A stretch of 64,000 nucleotides of DNA from Streptomyces sp. V3I7 (GCF_030817495.1 NZ_JAUSZK010000001.1:1777001-1841000), one strand, 5' to 3'; positions 24,390 through 33,900 are shown, counted from the first letter of the stretch. Notes: a model not told the origin generated them from the letters alone. Made by a program: numbers and translations.

Positions 24390-25909
24390 CAGTCGGTCCC
24401 GTCCGTGGCGACCGCCGCGTACCAGGGGTCGCGCAGCTCGACGGTCCAGTCGGCGACCGTCTCGACGGCGGGCTCGTAGACCTCGGGCAGGCCCGCGAGC
24501 TCCAGGTAGATCGTGCGGAAGTTGTCCACGCAGCGACGCAGGGTGAAGCGGTCGATCACCCGCTGACGGGCCGACTCCCCCAGTTTCGCGCGCCGTTGAT
24601 CGTCCTTGAGGAGGGTCAGCGCGGCGGCGGCCATCTTCTCGGGCTCGCGCGGCGGGACGACGAGACCGCTGTCGCCGACGGCCTCGCGGACCCCGCCGAC
24701 GTCGGTCGAGACGGTCGTACGGCCGCAGGACATGGCCTCGATGAGGGAGAACGGGAAGCCCTCGGAGATGGAGGACAGCATGACGACGTGGCCGGCCGCG
24801 TAGGCCCGCCAGACCTCGCTGATCCGGCCCTCGAAGGTGAGCCCGTCGGTGACGCCGAGTTCGGCGGCGAGTTTCTCCAGCCGGGTGCGGTAGGCCTCGC
24901 CGCCGGGCGGGACGGGACCGAACAACCGCAGCCGGGTCTCGGGGAGTTCGGCGCGCACGAGGGCGTACGCGCGCAGGAGCGTTTCGAGGTCCTTGATGGG
25001 GTCGACGCGGCCGCACCAGGTCAGGGTGGGCACGTCGGGCTCGGGTCCGGCGCAGGGGAAGGCGTGCGGGTCGACCCCGTTGTAGACGGTGCGGATCCGG
25101 TCGGCGTCGGCGCCGCCGCGCTCCTCCCAGCGGCGGTTGTACTGGTTGCAGGGGGTGATCAGGTCGGCCGCGCGGTAGCCGAGGGAGTTCAGCTCGCGGT
25201 AGAAGCCGAGCATGAATGCCTTCACCGGCCAGCGCTGCCCGTCGCCGAGGTAGCCGAGGTAGCGCTCGCGCAGATAGATGCCGTGCTCGGTGAGCAGGAA
25301 GGGCACGCCGTCGAGGTGGCGGGCGGCGAGCGCGGGCAGGGTGGCCAGGCCGCTGCTGACGGCGTGCGCGACGGAGTCCTCGGGGATGCGCACGCCGAGC
25401 GGGCGCAGCGCGTGCTCCAGCAGGTCGGTGGCGGTCAGGGCGTCGTGCACGGTGGGCCGGGCGGCCGCGGTCGGCAGGTGCGGCATCGTCCAGATCCACA
25501 TCAGCGAGCGCAGCGCGGACTCGGTGCGCAGGGCGGCCGAGAGCCGTCCGTCGCGGGCGAGCAGGGCGAGTTCGTGCAGCGCCGCGCCGAAGTCGCAGGG
25601 GGCGCCGGGGTCGAGGAAGGACAGCAGGAAGCGCTCGTAGGTGTCGGTGAAGCGGCGGCGGGCCCTGCCGTACGGAGGCCGCTTGTGGCCGGGGCGCGGG
25701 CCCCAGGTCGGTACGGAGACGTGCCGTCGGACGTTGGCCGGCAGCTCCCAGGTCACCGGTTCACGGCCGGTTCCGGTGAGCGAGACGAGGTGGAAGCCGA
25801 CCTCGGGCATGCCCTTGACGAGCTGGTCGCACCAGGTGCTGACCCCGCCGTGGACGTGCGGATAGGTGCCTTCGGTGAGCATGGTGACATGACGGCCTGT
25901 TCGCCTCAT
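24386..25909 (-). CDS. GT4 glycosyltransferase, PelF-like
   Basis: 507 aa, the size of PelF. The N-terminal Rossmann half carries HVTMLTEGTYPHVHGGVSTW (8-27) and the PelF-typical TEHGIYLRERYL (about 208-219). The C-terminal half has LTWCGRVDPIKDLETLL (about 297-313) and the GT4 EX7E element EGFPFSLIE (383-391). PelF uses UDP-GalNAc-type sugars to make the Pel polymer; the sugar used here is not known. The ATG at 25909 has AGGGGGG upstream. It lies 95 nt downstream of the deacetylase gene and overlaps the membrane protein gene by 4 nt. Confidence 0.9.
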   Translation of the reverse strand: MRRTGRHVTMLTEGTYPHVHGGVSTWCDQLVKGMPEVGFHLVSLTGTGREPVTWELPANVRRHVSVPTWGPRPGHKRPPYGRARRRFTDTYERFLLSFLDPGAPCDFGAALHELALLARDGRLSAALRTESALRSLMWIWTMPHLPTAAARPTVHDALTATDLLEHALRPLGVRIPEDSVAHAVSSGLATLPALAARHLDGVPFLLTEHGIYLRERYLGYLGDGQRWPVKAFMLGFYRELNSLGYRAADLITPCNQYNRRWEERGGADADRIRTVYNGVDPHAFPCAGPEPDVPTLTWCGRVDPIKDLETLLRAYALVRAELPETRLRLFGPVPPGGEAYRTRLEKLAAELGVTDGLTFEGRISEVWRAYAAGHVVMLSSISEGFPFSLIEAMSCGRTTVSTDVGGVREAVGDSGLVVPPREPEKMAAAALTLLKDDQRRAKLGESARQRVIDRFTLRRCVDNFRTIYLELAGLPEVYEPAVETVADWTVELRDPWYAAVATDGTDW

Positions 25910-26004
25910 GCGCGGTTCCCCCCTGTGGAACAACAAGTGCGACGCTCGCCGCACGCCTCGGCCGCCGGTGACCGGCGGCCGAGGCGTGGACGGTGTTCCG
26001 CTCG

Positions 26005-28044
26005 TTATGCGGGCAGCTTCAGCGTGACGGCGGACTGGAGCGTGCCCGACGTGGTCCACGCCGAGCGCTCCCCCGCGTACGGCGTCCCGAACGCGGGGCT
26101 GGTGAGCAGGAGTTGCTGCCTCGTTCCCTCGGGCGCGGTCACCGGGACCTGGGTGCCGGACGGGGCGGTGACGGTGACCGTGCTGCCGACGCGGTACGCC
26201 GTGACCTTGCCGGCGTCGAGCGCGTCCTGCCACTTGGCGCGGTTCTGGAGCTCGGCGCCGAGGGCGCTCTGGCGGAGGTTCACGATCGGGGTGTTGTCGG
26301 TGAACAGGGCCCGATAGCGGGCGAGCACCTCGTTCAGGACCGGGTAGAGGATGCGGTCCTCGGCCAGGTTGGACTGGTGCGCGTAGTGCGGGCGCGGGTC
26401 GTTGCCGAGCACATGCCCGAGGTCGGTACGGGCCTCGGCGGGCACGATGTGGGCGTCGTAGCCGGTGGCGGTGTCCAGCGGCGCGGGCAGGCAGGTCGAG
26501 GCGGGGTTGTTCTCGCAGACGCCACTGCCGCCATCGGCCCTGGACGTGTAGATGTAGTTGTACTCGTCGGCCATCTCGGCCTTGGTGCCCACGTTGTAGT
26601 ACACGTTCATCGGGTAGCGGGGCACGGTCAGCGTGCTGCTGCCGACCGGTCGCTGCTCGGGCTCGCGGGAGTTGTCCGAGGCGGTCCACCTGATGCCGTT
26701 CGTGGCGAGGGCGCCCGCGAGGTTCGGGTTGTCCTGCGGCTGCTGGGGCAGCGTCTTCAGGCCCGAGTGCTCGCCGGTGACCAGTTCGGTGCGGTCGACC
26801 GACAGACCGTGGGTCAGCGCCCAGGAGTAGTTGTCGCCGATCTCCGCCGAGATGGCGGAGCGGCTCAGCCACCGCGTCGTGCCGTCGGCGTTCTCGGCGC
26901 AGCTCCACGGCACGGTCGAGGTGTCCTGCACACAGCCGAGGAAGCGGTGCGTGTAGGTGTGGTTGACCCAGCGGTACTGGGCCTTGTCGGCGAGCAGCCG
27001 ATCGGTGAGCGCGTCGGCGCCGCCGTGCTCGCTCTTCCACTCCTCCCCGGCACCCGCGTTGAAGACCATGTCGAGCGTGAATCCATGCTCCCGCTGCCAC
27101 TGCGCGGCGTACGCGGCGTCGTCGGCGGTCATCCGGATCGGCACGGTCCCCTCGCCGTCGCCGCCGACGCAGTCGAGGTCGCCGGGTGTGCAGTTGCGGG
27201 CGGTGTCCCAGCGGGCGTCGGGGGCGAAGACGTCGTCGACGTGCACCGCGAAGTAGTTGCGGGCCTGCCCCAGGTGCACGCCCTGGGTCAGCCAGTCGAC
27301 GATGCCGCGGGCGAGGACCCGGAACTGCTCCTGGTACTGGTTGTAGGCGAAGGTCAGCACCAGCTCCCGCCGCCCGTCGTGGGCGTACTCCCCGAGCAGA
27401 CTGCCGCTTCCCGTACCCCCCGGCACCGGCACGTCCACATAACTGGTGAACCCGCTGCGCGGCCGGGCGACGAAGGCGTAACTCTCTTGAACGCTCGACG
27501 AGTTGTCCTCGAACCGGAAGTCCCCGTCGAGGTAGCCGAAGGGCCCGGACCGTCCGGCCGCGGTGACGGAGGCGGTACGCCCGTCGAGGCTGCCGGTGTA
27601 GCCGCCCTCACCGGCGTAGTCGAGCCCGACCTCGGGATGGGCCCAGGTGTAGGCGTCGACCTGCGGGATGGCGTACGTCCGCTCGTACGCCTCCAGGGCG
27701 GTCTGCTCGGCGGAGCCGGCGCCGAAGGGGGCCTCGTCCGGGAGGATCACGCCCTGGTACTTGGCCCGGGGCACGCCGCCGACCGTGTCGCTCAGGAAGG
27801 CGCCGGTGACGACCGGACGGCCCGGGTCGTCGAGGTCGACGCTGGTGTACGGGATGCCCTGGCTCTTGAGCTGGGCGGTGAGGGCGTCGACGGGAGCGCC
27901 GCCGTCGTCCACCACCAGCACCTTCAGATCGATGCGCGGCGGGGCGGCCGCCGATGCGGCGGGCGCGCCGAGCCCCAGCCCGGCCACCCCCACCACCGCC
28001 GCGACGACGACCGTCGCTCTCCATCGGTGCGCACGGTGTGCCAA
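26005..28044 (-). CDS. secreted Agd3-like (CE18) polysaccharide deacetylase
   Basis: 679 aa. A signal peptide (basic HRAHRWR, hydrophobic core, cleavage near ASAAA at 32) sends it outside. A CE4-like deacetylase core shows the metal/catalytic acids in FAVHVDDVF (about 265-273) and the His pair in NHTYTH (about 361-366). The domain layout, with a large N-terminal region before the NodB-like core, matches Agd3-type proteins that deacetylate galactosaminogalactan in Aspergillus. The start is TTG at 28044 with GGGGGGAGG 8 nt upstream; no ATG or GTG in frame nearby gives the signal peptide. First gene of the cluster. Confidence 0.85.
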   Translation of the reverse strand: MAHRAHRWRATVVVAAVVGVAGLGLGAPAASAAAPPRIDLKVLVVDDGGAPVDALTAQLKSQGIPYTSVDLDDPGRPVVTGAFLSDTVGGVPRAKYQGVILPDEAPFGAGSAEQTALEAYERTYAIPQVDAYTWAHPEVGLDYAGEGGYTGSLDGRTASVTAAGRSGPFGYLDGDFRFEDNSSSVQESYAFVARPRSGFTSYVDVPVPGGTGSGSLLGEYAHDGRRELVLTFAYNQYQEQFRVLARGIVDWLTQGVHLGQARNYFAVHVDDVFAPDARWDTARNCTPGDLDCVGGDGEGTVPIRMTADDAAYAAQWQREHGFTLDMVFNAGAGEEWKSEHGGADALTDRLLADKAQYRWVNHTYTHRFLGCVQDTSTVPWSCAENADGTTRWLSRSAISAEIGDNYSWALTHGLSVDRTELVTGEHSGLKTLPQQPQDNPNLAGALATNGIRWTASDNSREPEQRPVGSSTLTVPRYPMNVYYNVGTKAEMADEYNYIYTSRADGGSGVCENNPASTCLPAPLDTATGYDAHIVPAEARTDLGHVLGNDPRPHYAHQSNLAEDRILYPVLNEVLARYRALFTDNTPIVNLRQSALGAELQNRAKWQDALDAGKVTAYRVGSTVTVTAPSGTQVPVTAPEGTRQQLLLTSPAFGTPYAGERSAWTTSGTLQSAVTLKLPA

Positions 28045-28387
28045 TCTCGGTTCCTCCCCCCAGAAGACCCCCTGCGGTCAATTCCGTGGGGGATCAGTGG
28101 AAATCATGTGAACCGGCGGGCACTTGACCCTCCGGAACCCGACGAGTGTGGCTCAGCTCACCCACAAGGGGGGACGAGAAGCGACCATGACTCCCCGTAC
28201 AGGTGAACGACCGCAGAAATGAGCGAACGGCCGCACGAGCGTAGTCTCATCCCGGGTGTTCACCGGGAGACCGGACAAGAACCCCGGTCGAGAGGCGCCC
28301 AGACCACATCGCGGGCCGGTCCCCGGGCCCGGTCGCCCCATCCGCTCGACCACAGCAACTTCACACCGGAAGCGAGATCTCACCACC
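28045..28387. other. divergent intergenic region deacetylase / pepA
   Basis: 343 bp with no supported gene. TAGTCT at 28242-28247 is a possible -10 for pepA, though without a clear -35; TTGACC at 28124-28129 lacks a partner. The stretch must hold the promoters of the exopolysaccharide operon and pepA. Confidence 0.4.
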
Positions 28388-29905
28388 GTGACTGCTCTGA
28401 CTCTCAGCACCGCCGCGGCGCCCGGCCTGCGGGCCGACGCGATCGTCGTCGGCGTCGCCAAGGGCGCCAAGAGGCCCGTCGTCGCGCCGGGCGCCGAAGC
28501 CGTGGACGAGGCGTACGACGGCAAGCTGGCCGGCGTCCTGGAGACCCTCGGCGCCTCGGGTGCCGAGGGCGAACTGACCAAGCTGCCCGCCCCGGCCGGA
28601 TTCAAGGCGCCGATCGTGCTGGCGGTCGGCCTGGGCGACAAGCCCGCGAAGGGCGCGTCCTACGACGCCGACGCGCTGCGCCGCGCGGCCGGTGCCGCCG
28701 CCCGCGCTCTGGCCGGCTCGAAGAAGGCCGCGTTCGCCCTGCCCGTCGCGGACGCCGACGCCGCCGGTGCGGTGGCCGAGGGCGTGCTGCTCGGCGCGTA
28801 CGCGTTCGACGCGTACAAGCAGAACGGCGGCAAGGCGGACAACGGCAAGGCGCCGCTCGCGGAGGCCGTGCTGCTCGGCGGCAAGGGCCGCGACAAGGCG
28901 TACAAGGCCGCCGTCGAGCGCGCCACCAAGGTCGTCGAGGAGCTCAACCGCGCCCGCGACCTGGTCAACACCCCGCCGAACGACCTCGACCCGGCGGCCT
29001 TCGCGGCACTGGCCGAGACCGCGGCCAAGGAGCACGGCCTCAAGGTGCAGGTGCTCGACGAGAAGGACCTGGTCAAGGGCGGCTACGGCGGCATCCTGGG
29101 CGTCGGCGGCGGCTCGGCGTCGACCCCGCGCCTGGTGAAGCTGTCGTACACGAACCCGAAGGCGAAGAAGCACCTGGCCCTGGTGGGCAAGGGCATCACG
29201 TACGACTCGGGCGGCATCTCCCTGAAGCCGGCCGGCCACAACGAGACGATGAAGTGCGACATGGCCGGTGCCGCCGCGGTCTTCGCCGCCGTGGTCGCCG
29301 CCGCCCGCCTCGGCCTGGAGGTCAACGTCACCGGCTGGCTGGCACTGGCCGAGAACATGCCGTCGGGCTCCGCCGTCCGCCCGGGCGACGTGCTGCGCAT
29401 GTACAGCGGCAAGACCGTCGAGGTGCTGAACACCGACGCCGAGGGCCGCCTCGTCCTCGCCGACGCGCTGTGGGCCGCCTCCGCGGAGAAGCCGGACGCG
29501 CTGATCGACGTGGCCACGCTGACCGGCGCGATGATGGTGGCGCTGGGCAGCCGCACCTTCGGGATCATGGCGAACGACGACGAGTTCCGCTCGACGATCC
29601 ACGAGACGGCCGAGCAGGTCGGCGAGCCGGCCTGGCAGATGCCGCTGCCCGAGCACCTGCGCAAGGGCATGGACTCGGCCACGGCCGACATCGCCAACAT
29701 GGGCGAGCGCATGGGCGGCGGCCTGGTCGCCGGCCTGTTCCTGCGCGAGTTCGTGGCCGACGGCATCACCTGGGCCCACCTGGACATCGCGGGCCCGGCC
29801 TTCAACGAGCAGTCCCCCTTCGGCTACACCCCCAAGGGCGGCACGGGCTCGGCCGTCCGCACCCTGGTCCGCCTGGCCGAACGCATGGCCGACGGCGAAG
29901 CCTGA
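28388..29905 (+). CDS. pepA: leucyl aminopeptidase (M17)
   Basis: 505 aa, the M17 family length. The C-terminal catalytic half contains GKGITYDSGGISLKP (metal and active-site Lys), MKCDMAGAAAV and the M17 signature NTDAEGRL (about 353-360) that binds two metal ions. It removes N-terminal residues from peptides in the cytoplasm. The GTG at 28388 is taken as start because the protein there begins like other actinobacterial PepA; an upstream in-frame ATG adds a low-complexity stretch. A 13-bp hairpin follows the stop. Confidence 0.94.
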   Translation: MTALTLSTAAAPGLRADAIVVGVAKGAKRPVVAPGAEAVDEAYDGKLAGVLETLGASGAEGELTKLPAPAGFKAPIVLAVGLGDKPAKGASYDADALRRAAGAAARALAGSKKAAFALPVADADAAGAVAEGVLLGAYAFDAYKQNGGKADNGKAPLAEAVLLGGKGRDKAYKAAVERATKVVEELNRARDLVNTPPNDLDPAAFAALAETAAKEHGLKVQVLDEKDLVKGGYGGILGVGGGSASTPRLVKLSYTNPKAKKHLALVGKGITYDSGGISLKPAGHNETMKCDMAGAAAVFAAVVAAARLGLEVNVTGWLALAENMPSGSAVRPGDVLRMYSGKTVEVLNTDAEGRLVLADALWAASAEKPDALIDVATLTGAMMVALGSRTFGIMANDDEFRSTIHETAEQVGEPAWQMPLPEHLRKGMDSATADIANMGERMGGGLVAGLFLREFVADGITWAHLDIAGPAFNEQSPFGYTPKGGTGSAVRTLVRLAERMADGEA

Positions 29906-29911
29906 CGCAAC

Positions 29912-29941
29912 GGCGCGGCGGCGACCTCTCGCCGCCGCGCC
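29912..29941 (+). terminator. pepA terminator hairpin
   Basis: A perfect 13-bp stem (29912-29924 with 29929-29941) with a 4-nt loop, 7 nt after the pepA stop codon. Confidence 0.8.
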
Positions 29942-29945
29942 CGGA

Positions 29946-30105
29946 CAGCCCCGCACCGTAAAGACGGCGCCCGCCCGAACACGGCCCCTACCGCGGCCCG
30001 CACCCAAGGACGGCGAGATCCCGCCCGCCTGCCCGCAGCCCGCACCGCAGGACGGCGAGACCCCCCGGCCCCTGCCCGCGCAGCCCGCACCGCAGGACGG
30101 CGAGA
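29946..30105 (+). repeat. imperfect ~45-bp direct repeats downstream of pepA
   Basis: CAGCCCGCACCGCAGGACGG is present exactly at 30036 and 30081 (45-bp period), each followed by CGAGA; weaker copies begin near 29946 and 29994, and a remnant (CCCGCAGCCGCGGACGGCGG) lies near 30200. A GCACCC-rich run (30139-30170) follows the array. Confidence 0.75.
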
Positions 30106-30390
30106 TTCCGGCGTCCCTGCTCACTGCGCCACGCGCCCGCACCCGCACCCGCACCCGTACCCGGCCGGGTACTGCCATCCCCCATCCCTCCGCCCCCGTG
30201 CCCGCAGCCGCGGACGGCGGGAAGGGGACGTGGCGGGGGTGCCCGCCCGCAGCGGCCGGCGAAAAGTCCGGTCCCCTCGAAACCCACCGTGCGCCGGACC
30301 GAGGACGGGGACCCCCGTCGCGGCCCCGCCCCACGACCCAACCGCCCGCGCACCCGCCAAAGCCAGGCGCAGCCAGACTCCCCGAGCACA

Positions 30391-30423
30391 CCGGTGTGAT
30401 GGACGAGACGTCTCAGACACCGG
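30391..30423. promoter_or_regulatory. candidate operator upstream of lpdA
   Basis: The perfect palindrome GAGACGTCTC (30405-30414) is flanked by CCGGTGT (30391-30397) and its complement ACACCGG (30417-30423), though the outer arms are not centred on the inner palindrome. No regulator can be assigned. Confidence 0.35.
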
Positions 30424-30569
30424 CCCGGCGTCTCCTCCGCACGCGGCAAGTGCAAAGATGGGGCTCGGCAGGACAGGGCCCCCCAAGGGCCGAGAAAGAG
30501 CGGCCGGACACCAGCCGCCGCCCGGTCAGTGAAGACCGGCGTACGGCGCACATGCATGGAGGACGTGAC

Positions 30570-31958
30570 GTGGCGAACGACGCCAGCACCGTTTTCGACC
30601 TAGTGATCCTCGGCGGCGGTAGCGGCGGTTACGCCGCGGCCCTGCGCGGGGCACAGCTGGGCCTGGACGTCGCCCTGATCGAGAAGGACAAGGTCGGCGG
30701 CACCTGCCTGCACCGGGGTTGCATCCCCACCAAGGCCCTGCTGCACGCGGGCGAGATCGCCGACCAGGCCCGCGAGAGCGAGCAGTTCGGCGTCAAGGCC
30801 ACCTTCGAGGGCATCGACGTACCCGCCGTCCACAAGTACAAGGACGACGTCGTCTCGGGCCTGTACAAGGGCCTGCAGGGACTCATCGCCTCCCGCAAGG
30901 TGACGTACATCCAGGGTGAGGGCCGGCTCTCCTCCCCCACCTCCGTGGACGTCAACGGCCAGCGCATCCAGGGCCGTCACATCCTCCTCGCGACCGGCTC
31001 CGTGCCGAAGTCGCTGCCGGGCCTGGTGATCGACGGCGACCGCATCATCTCCTCCGACCACGCCCTCGTCCTGGACCGCGTGCCCAAGTCCGCGATCATC
31101 CTCGGCGGCGGTGTCATCGGCGTCGAGTTCGCCTCGGCGTGGAAGTCCTTCGGCGCGGACGTCACGGTCATCGAGGGCCTCAAGCACCTCGTCCCGGTCG
31201 AGGACGAGAACAGCTCCAAGCTCCTCGAGCGTGCCTTCCGCAAGCGCGGCATCAAGTTCAACCTCGGCACGTTCTTCGAGAAGGCCGAGTACACGCAGGA
31301 CGGCGTCAAGGTCACCCTCGCCGACGGCAAGGAGTTCGAGGCCGAGGTCCTCCTCGTCGCCGTCGGCCGCGGCCCGGTCTCGCAGAACCTCGGTTACGAG
31401 GAGCAGGGCGTCGCGATGGACCGCGGCTACGTCCTCGTGGACGAGTACATGCGGACCAACGTCCCCACCATCTCCGCCGTCGGCGACCTGGTCCCGACGC
31501 TCCAGCTCGCGCACGTCGGCTTCGCCGAGGGCATCCTGGTGGCGGAGCGCCTGGCCGGTCTGAAGACCGTTCCGATCGACTACGACGGTGTGCCGAAGGT
31601 GACGTACTGCCACCCCGAGGTCGCCTCCGTGGGCATCACCGAGGCCAAGGCCAAGGAGATCTACGGCGCGGACAAGGTCGTCGCTCTCAAGTACAGCCTG
31701 GCGGGCAACGGCAAGAGCAAGATCCTCAAGACCGCGGGCGAGATCAAGCTCGTCCAGGTCAAGGACGGTGCCGTGGTCGGCGTCCACATGGTCGGCGACC
31801 GCATGGGCGAGCAGGTCGGCGAGGCCCAGCTGATCTACAACTGGGAGGCGCTGCCGGCCGAGGTCGCCCAGCTCATCCACGCCCACCCGACGCAGAACGA
31901 GGCGCTCGGCGAGGCCCACCTGGCCCTGGCCGGCAAGCCGCTGCACGCGCACGACTGA
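30570..31958 (+). CDS. lpdA: dihydrolipoyl dehydrogenase (E3)
   Basis: 462 aa FAD flavoenzyme that reoxidises dihydrolipoyl groups on E2 with NAD. The FAD fold starts VFDLVILGGGSGGYAAAL; the redox disulfide is in GGTCLHRGCIPTK; a second Rossmann motif is ILGGGVIGVEFAS; the C-terminal interface has HAHPTQNEALGEA with the catalytic His. GTG at 30570 has GGAGG 7 nt upstream. The E2 gene follows 58 nt later on the same strand, so they form one operon. It probably serves pyruvate and 2-oxoglutarate dehydrogenase complexes together. Confidence 0.95.
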   Translation: MANDASTVFDLVILGGGSGGYAAALRGAQLGLDVALIEKDKVGGTCLHRGCIPTKALLHAGEIADQARESEQFGVKATFEGIDVPAVHKYKDDVVSGLYKGLQGLIASRKVTYIQGEGRLSSPTSVDVNGQRIQGRHILLATGSVPKSLPGLVIDGDRIISSDHALVLDRVPKSAIILGGGVIGVEFASAWKSFGADVTVIEGLKHLVPVEDENSSKLLERAFRKRGIKFNLGTFFEKAEYTQDGVKVTLADGKEFEAEVLLVAVGRGPVSQNLGYEEQGVAMDRGYVLVDEYMRTNVPTISAVGDLVPTLQLAHVGFAEGILVAERLAGLKTVPIDYDGVPKVTYCHPEVASVGITEAKAKEIYGADKVVALKYSLAGNGKSKILKTAGEIKLVQVKDGAVVGVHMVGDRMGEQVGEAQLIYNWEALPAEVAQLIHAHPTQNEALGEAHLALAGKPLHAHD

Positions 31959-32016
31959 CCCTCGGTCGACGGACGCGACGACAGACTTCCGCAATTCATA
32001 AGGAGCAACCGAAACC

Positions 32017-33849
32017 ATGCCGGTTTCCGTAACCCTTCCGGCGCTCGGTGAGAGCGTCACCGAGGGCACAGTCACCCGCTGGCTGAAGGCCGAGGGCGAG
32101 CGCGTCGAGGCCGACGAGCCGCTGCTCGAGGTCTCGACCGACAAGGTCGACACCGAGATCCCCTCGCCCGCCGCAGGCGTGCTGGCCTCCATCAAGGTCG
32201 CCGAGGACGAGACCGTCGAGGTCGGCGCCGAGCTGGCCGTGATCGACGACGGCACGGGCGCCCCCGCTGCCGCCCCGGCCCCCGCCGCTGCCGAGGCCCC
32301 GGCCCCGGTGGCCGAGCCCACCCCGGCCCCGGCCGCCGAGGCCCCCGCTGCCCAGGCTCCGGCCCCCGCCGCCGCGGCCCCGGCCGGTGGCGCCGAGGGC
32401 ACGGACGTGGTCCTGCCCGCGCTCGGTGAGTCCGTCACCGAGGGCACCGTCACCCGCTGGCTGAAGTCGGTCGGCGACAGCGTCGAGGCCGACGAGCCGC
32501 TGCTCGAGGTCTCCACGGACAAGGTCGACACCGAGATCCCGGCGCCCACCGCGGGTGTGCTGCTGGAGATCGTGGTCGGCGAGGACGAGACCGCCGAGGT
32601 CGGCGCCAAGCTCGCCGTCATCGGTGCCGCGGGCGCCGCCCCGGCCGCGGCCCCGGCCCCGGCCGCCGCTGCCCCCGCGCCCGCTGCCCCAGCCCCCGCC
32701 GCCGCAGCCCCGGCTCCGGCCGCCCCGGCTCCGGCCGCCCCGGCCCAGGCTCCGGCGCCCGCCGCTCCGGCTCCCGCCGCCGCTGCCCCGGCCCCGGCCG
32801 CCCCCGCGGCCCCGGCTGCCCCGGCCCAGGCTCCGGCTCCGGCTCCGGCTCCGGCCGCCCCGGCTCCCGCCGCAACCCCCGCCGCCCCCGCGGCCCCGGT
32901 CGCCGCCCAGGCGACGGACGAGGGCGCCTACGTCACCCCGCTGGTGCGCAAGCTCGCCGCCGAGAGCGGTGTGGACCTGTCCACCGTCAAGGGCACCGGC
33001 GTCGGCGGCCGCATCCGCAAGCAGGACGTCGTCGCCGCCGCCGAGGCCGCGAAGGCCGCCGCCGCTGCCCCGGCTCCGGCCGCCGCCGCGCCGGCCGCCA
33101 AGAAGGCCCCGGCGCTGGAGGTCTCCCCGCTGCGCGGCCAGACCGTCAAGATGACCCGCATCCGCAAGGTCATCGGCGACAACATGGTCAAGGCGCTGCA
33201 GGAGCAGGCCCAGCTGTCGTCGGTCGTCGAGGTCGACGTCACGCGTCTGATGAAGCTGCGCGCCAAGGCGAAGGACTCCTTCGCGGCCCGCGAGGGCGTC
33301 AAGCTCTCCCCGATGCCGTTCTTCGTCAAGGCCGCCGCGCAGGCGCTGAAGGCCCACCCGGTCATCAACGCCAAGATCAACGAGGCCGAGGGGACCATCA
33401 CCTACTTCGACACCGAGAACGTCGGTATCGCGGTGGACTCCGAGAAGGGCCTGATGACCCCGGTCATCAAGCACGCCGGTGACCTCAACATCGCCGGTAT
33501 CGCCAAGGCCACGGCGGAGCTGGCGGGCAAGGTCCGCGCCAACAAGATCACTCCGGACGAGCTGTCCGGCGCGACCTTCACCATCTCCAACACCGGTTCG
33601 CGCGGTGCCCTGTTCGACACGATCATCGTGCCGCCGGGCCAGGTCGCGATCCTCGGCATCGGCGCCACGGTCAAGCGCCCGGCCGTCCTGGAGACGGAGG
33701 AGGGCACGGTCATCGCCGTCCGCGACATGACCTACCTGACCCTCTCCTACGACCACCGCCTGGTCGACGGCGCCGACGCGGCCCGTTACCTGACGGCGGT
33801 CAAGGAGATCCTGGAGGCGGGCGAGTTCGAGGTCGAGCTGGGCCTCTGA
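32017..33849 (+). CDS. sucB: dihydrolipoamide acyltransferase (E2) with two lipoyl domains
   Basis: 610 aa. Lipoyl domain 1 covers about 1-78 with Lys43 in STDKVDTE; domain 2 about 128-205 with Lys169 in the same motif. Long Ala/Pro-rich linkers (about 80-125 and 208-305) join them to the peripheral-subunit-binding domain (about 308-345, [16 protein letters not shown]) and the catalytic core (about 375-610) with [15 protein letters not shown]. In actinobacteria this E2 is shared between pyruvate and 2-oxoglutarate dehydrogenase. AAGGAG precedes the ATG by about 11 nt. LipB and LipA, which attach and mature its lipoyl groups, are encoded near 47-49 kb. Confidence 0.94.
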   Translation: MPVSVTLPALGESVTEGTVTRWLKAEGERVEADEPLLEVSTDKVDTEIPSPAAGVLASIKVAEDETVEVGAELAVIDDGTGAPAAAPAPAAAEAPAPVAEPTPAPAAEAPAAQAPAPAAAAPAGGAEGTDVVLPALGESVTEGTVTRWLKSVGDSVEADEPLLEVSTDKVDTEIPAPTAGVLLEIVVGEDETAEVGAKLAVIGAAGAAPAAAPAPAAAAPAPAAPAPAAAAPAPAAPAPAAPAQAPAPAAPAPAAAAPAPAAPAAPAAPAQAPAPAPAPAAPAPAATPAAPAAPVAAQATDEGAYVTPLVRKLAAESGVDLSTVKGTGVGGRIRKQDVVAAAEAAKAAAAAPAPAAAAPAAKKAPALEVSPLRGQTVKMTRIRKVIGDNMVKALQEQAQLSSVVEVDVTRLMKLRAKAKDSFAAREGVKLSPMPFFVKAAAQALKAHPVINAKINEAEGTITYFDTENVGIAVDSEKGLMTPVIKHAGDLNIAGIAKATAELAGKVRANKITPDELSGATFTISNTGSRGALFDTIIVPPGQVAILGIGATVKRPAVLETEEGTVIAVRDMTYLTLSYDHRLVDGADAARYLTAVKEILEAGEFEVELGL

Positions 33850-33865
33850 TCCCCTGAGGCAGTAC

Positions 33866-33900
33866 AGCGCCCCGTCCGGAACTTCTCCGGACGGGGCGCT
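33866..33900 (+). terminator. sucB terminator hairpin
   Basis: A perfect 15-bp stem (33866-33880 with 33886-33900), 5-nt loop, 17 nt after the stop codon. Confidence 0.85.

Larger units (their letters stand above)
29906..30569. other. 664-bp intergenic region pepA / lpdA
   Basis: No gene is supported. It holds the pepA terminator, a run of short direct repeats (29946-30226), a dyad centred near 30409 and, at its end, the lpdA ribosome binding site. Open frames on both strands here lack ribosome binding sites and normal codon use. Confidence 0.6.

Noticed and set aside
24386-27100. A 904-aa frame extending the glycosyltransferase upstream
   Set aside because: The extension is the deacetylase gene in another frame; the GT has a strong ribosome binding site at 25909.
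29988-30557. Minus-strand frame with LAVLRCGLR repeats
   Set aside because: It is a translation of the short direct repeats; no ribosome binding site.
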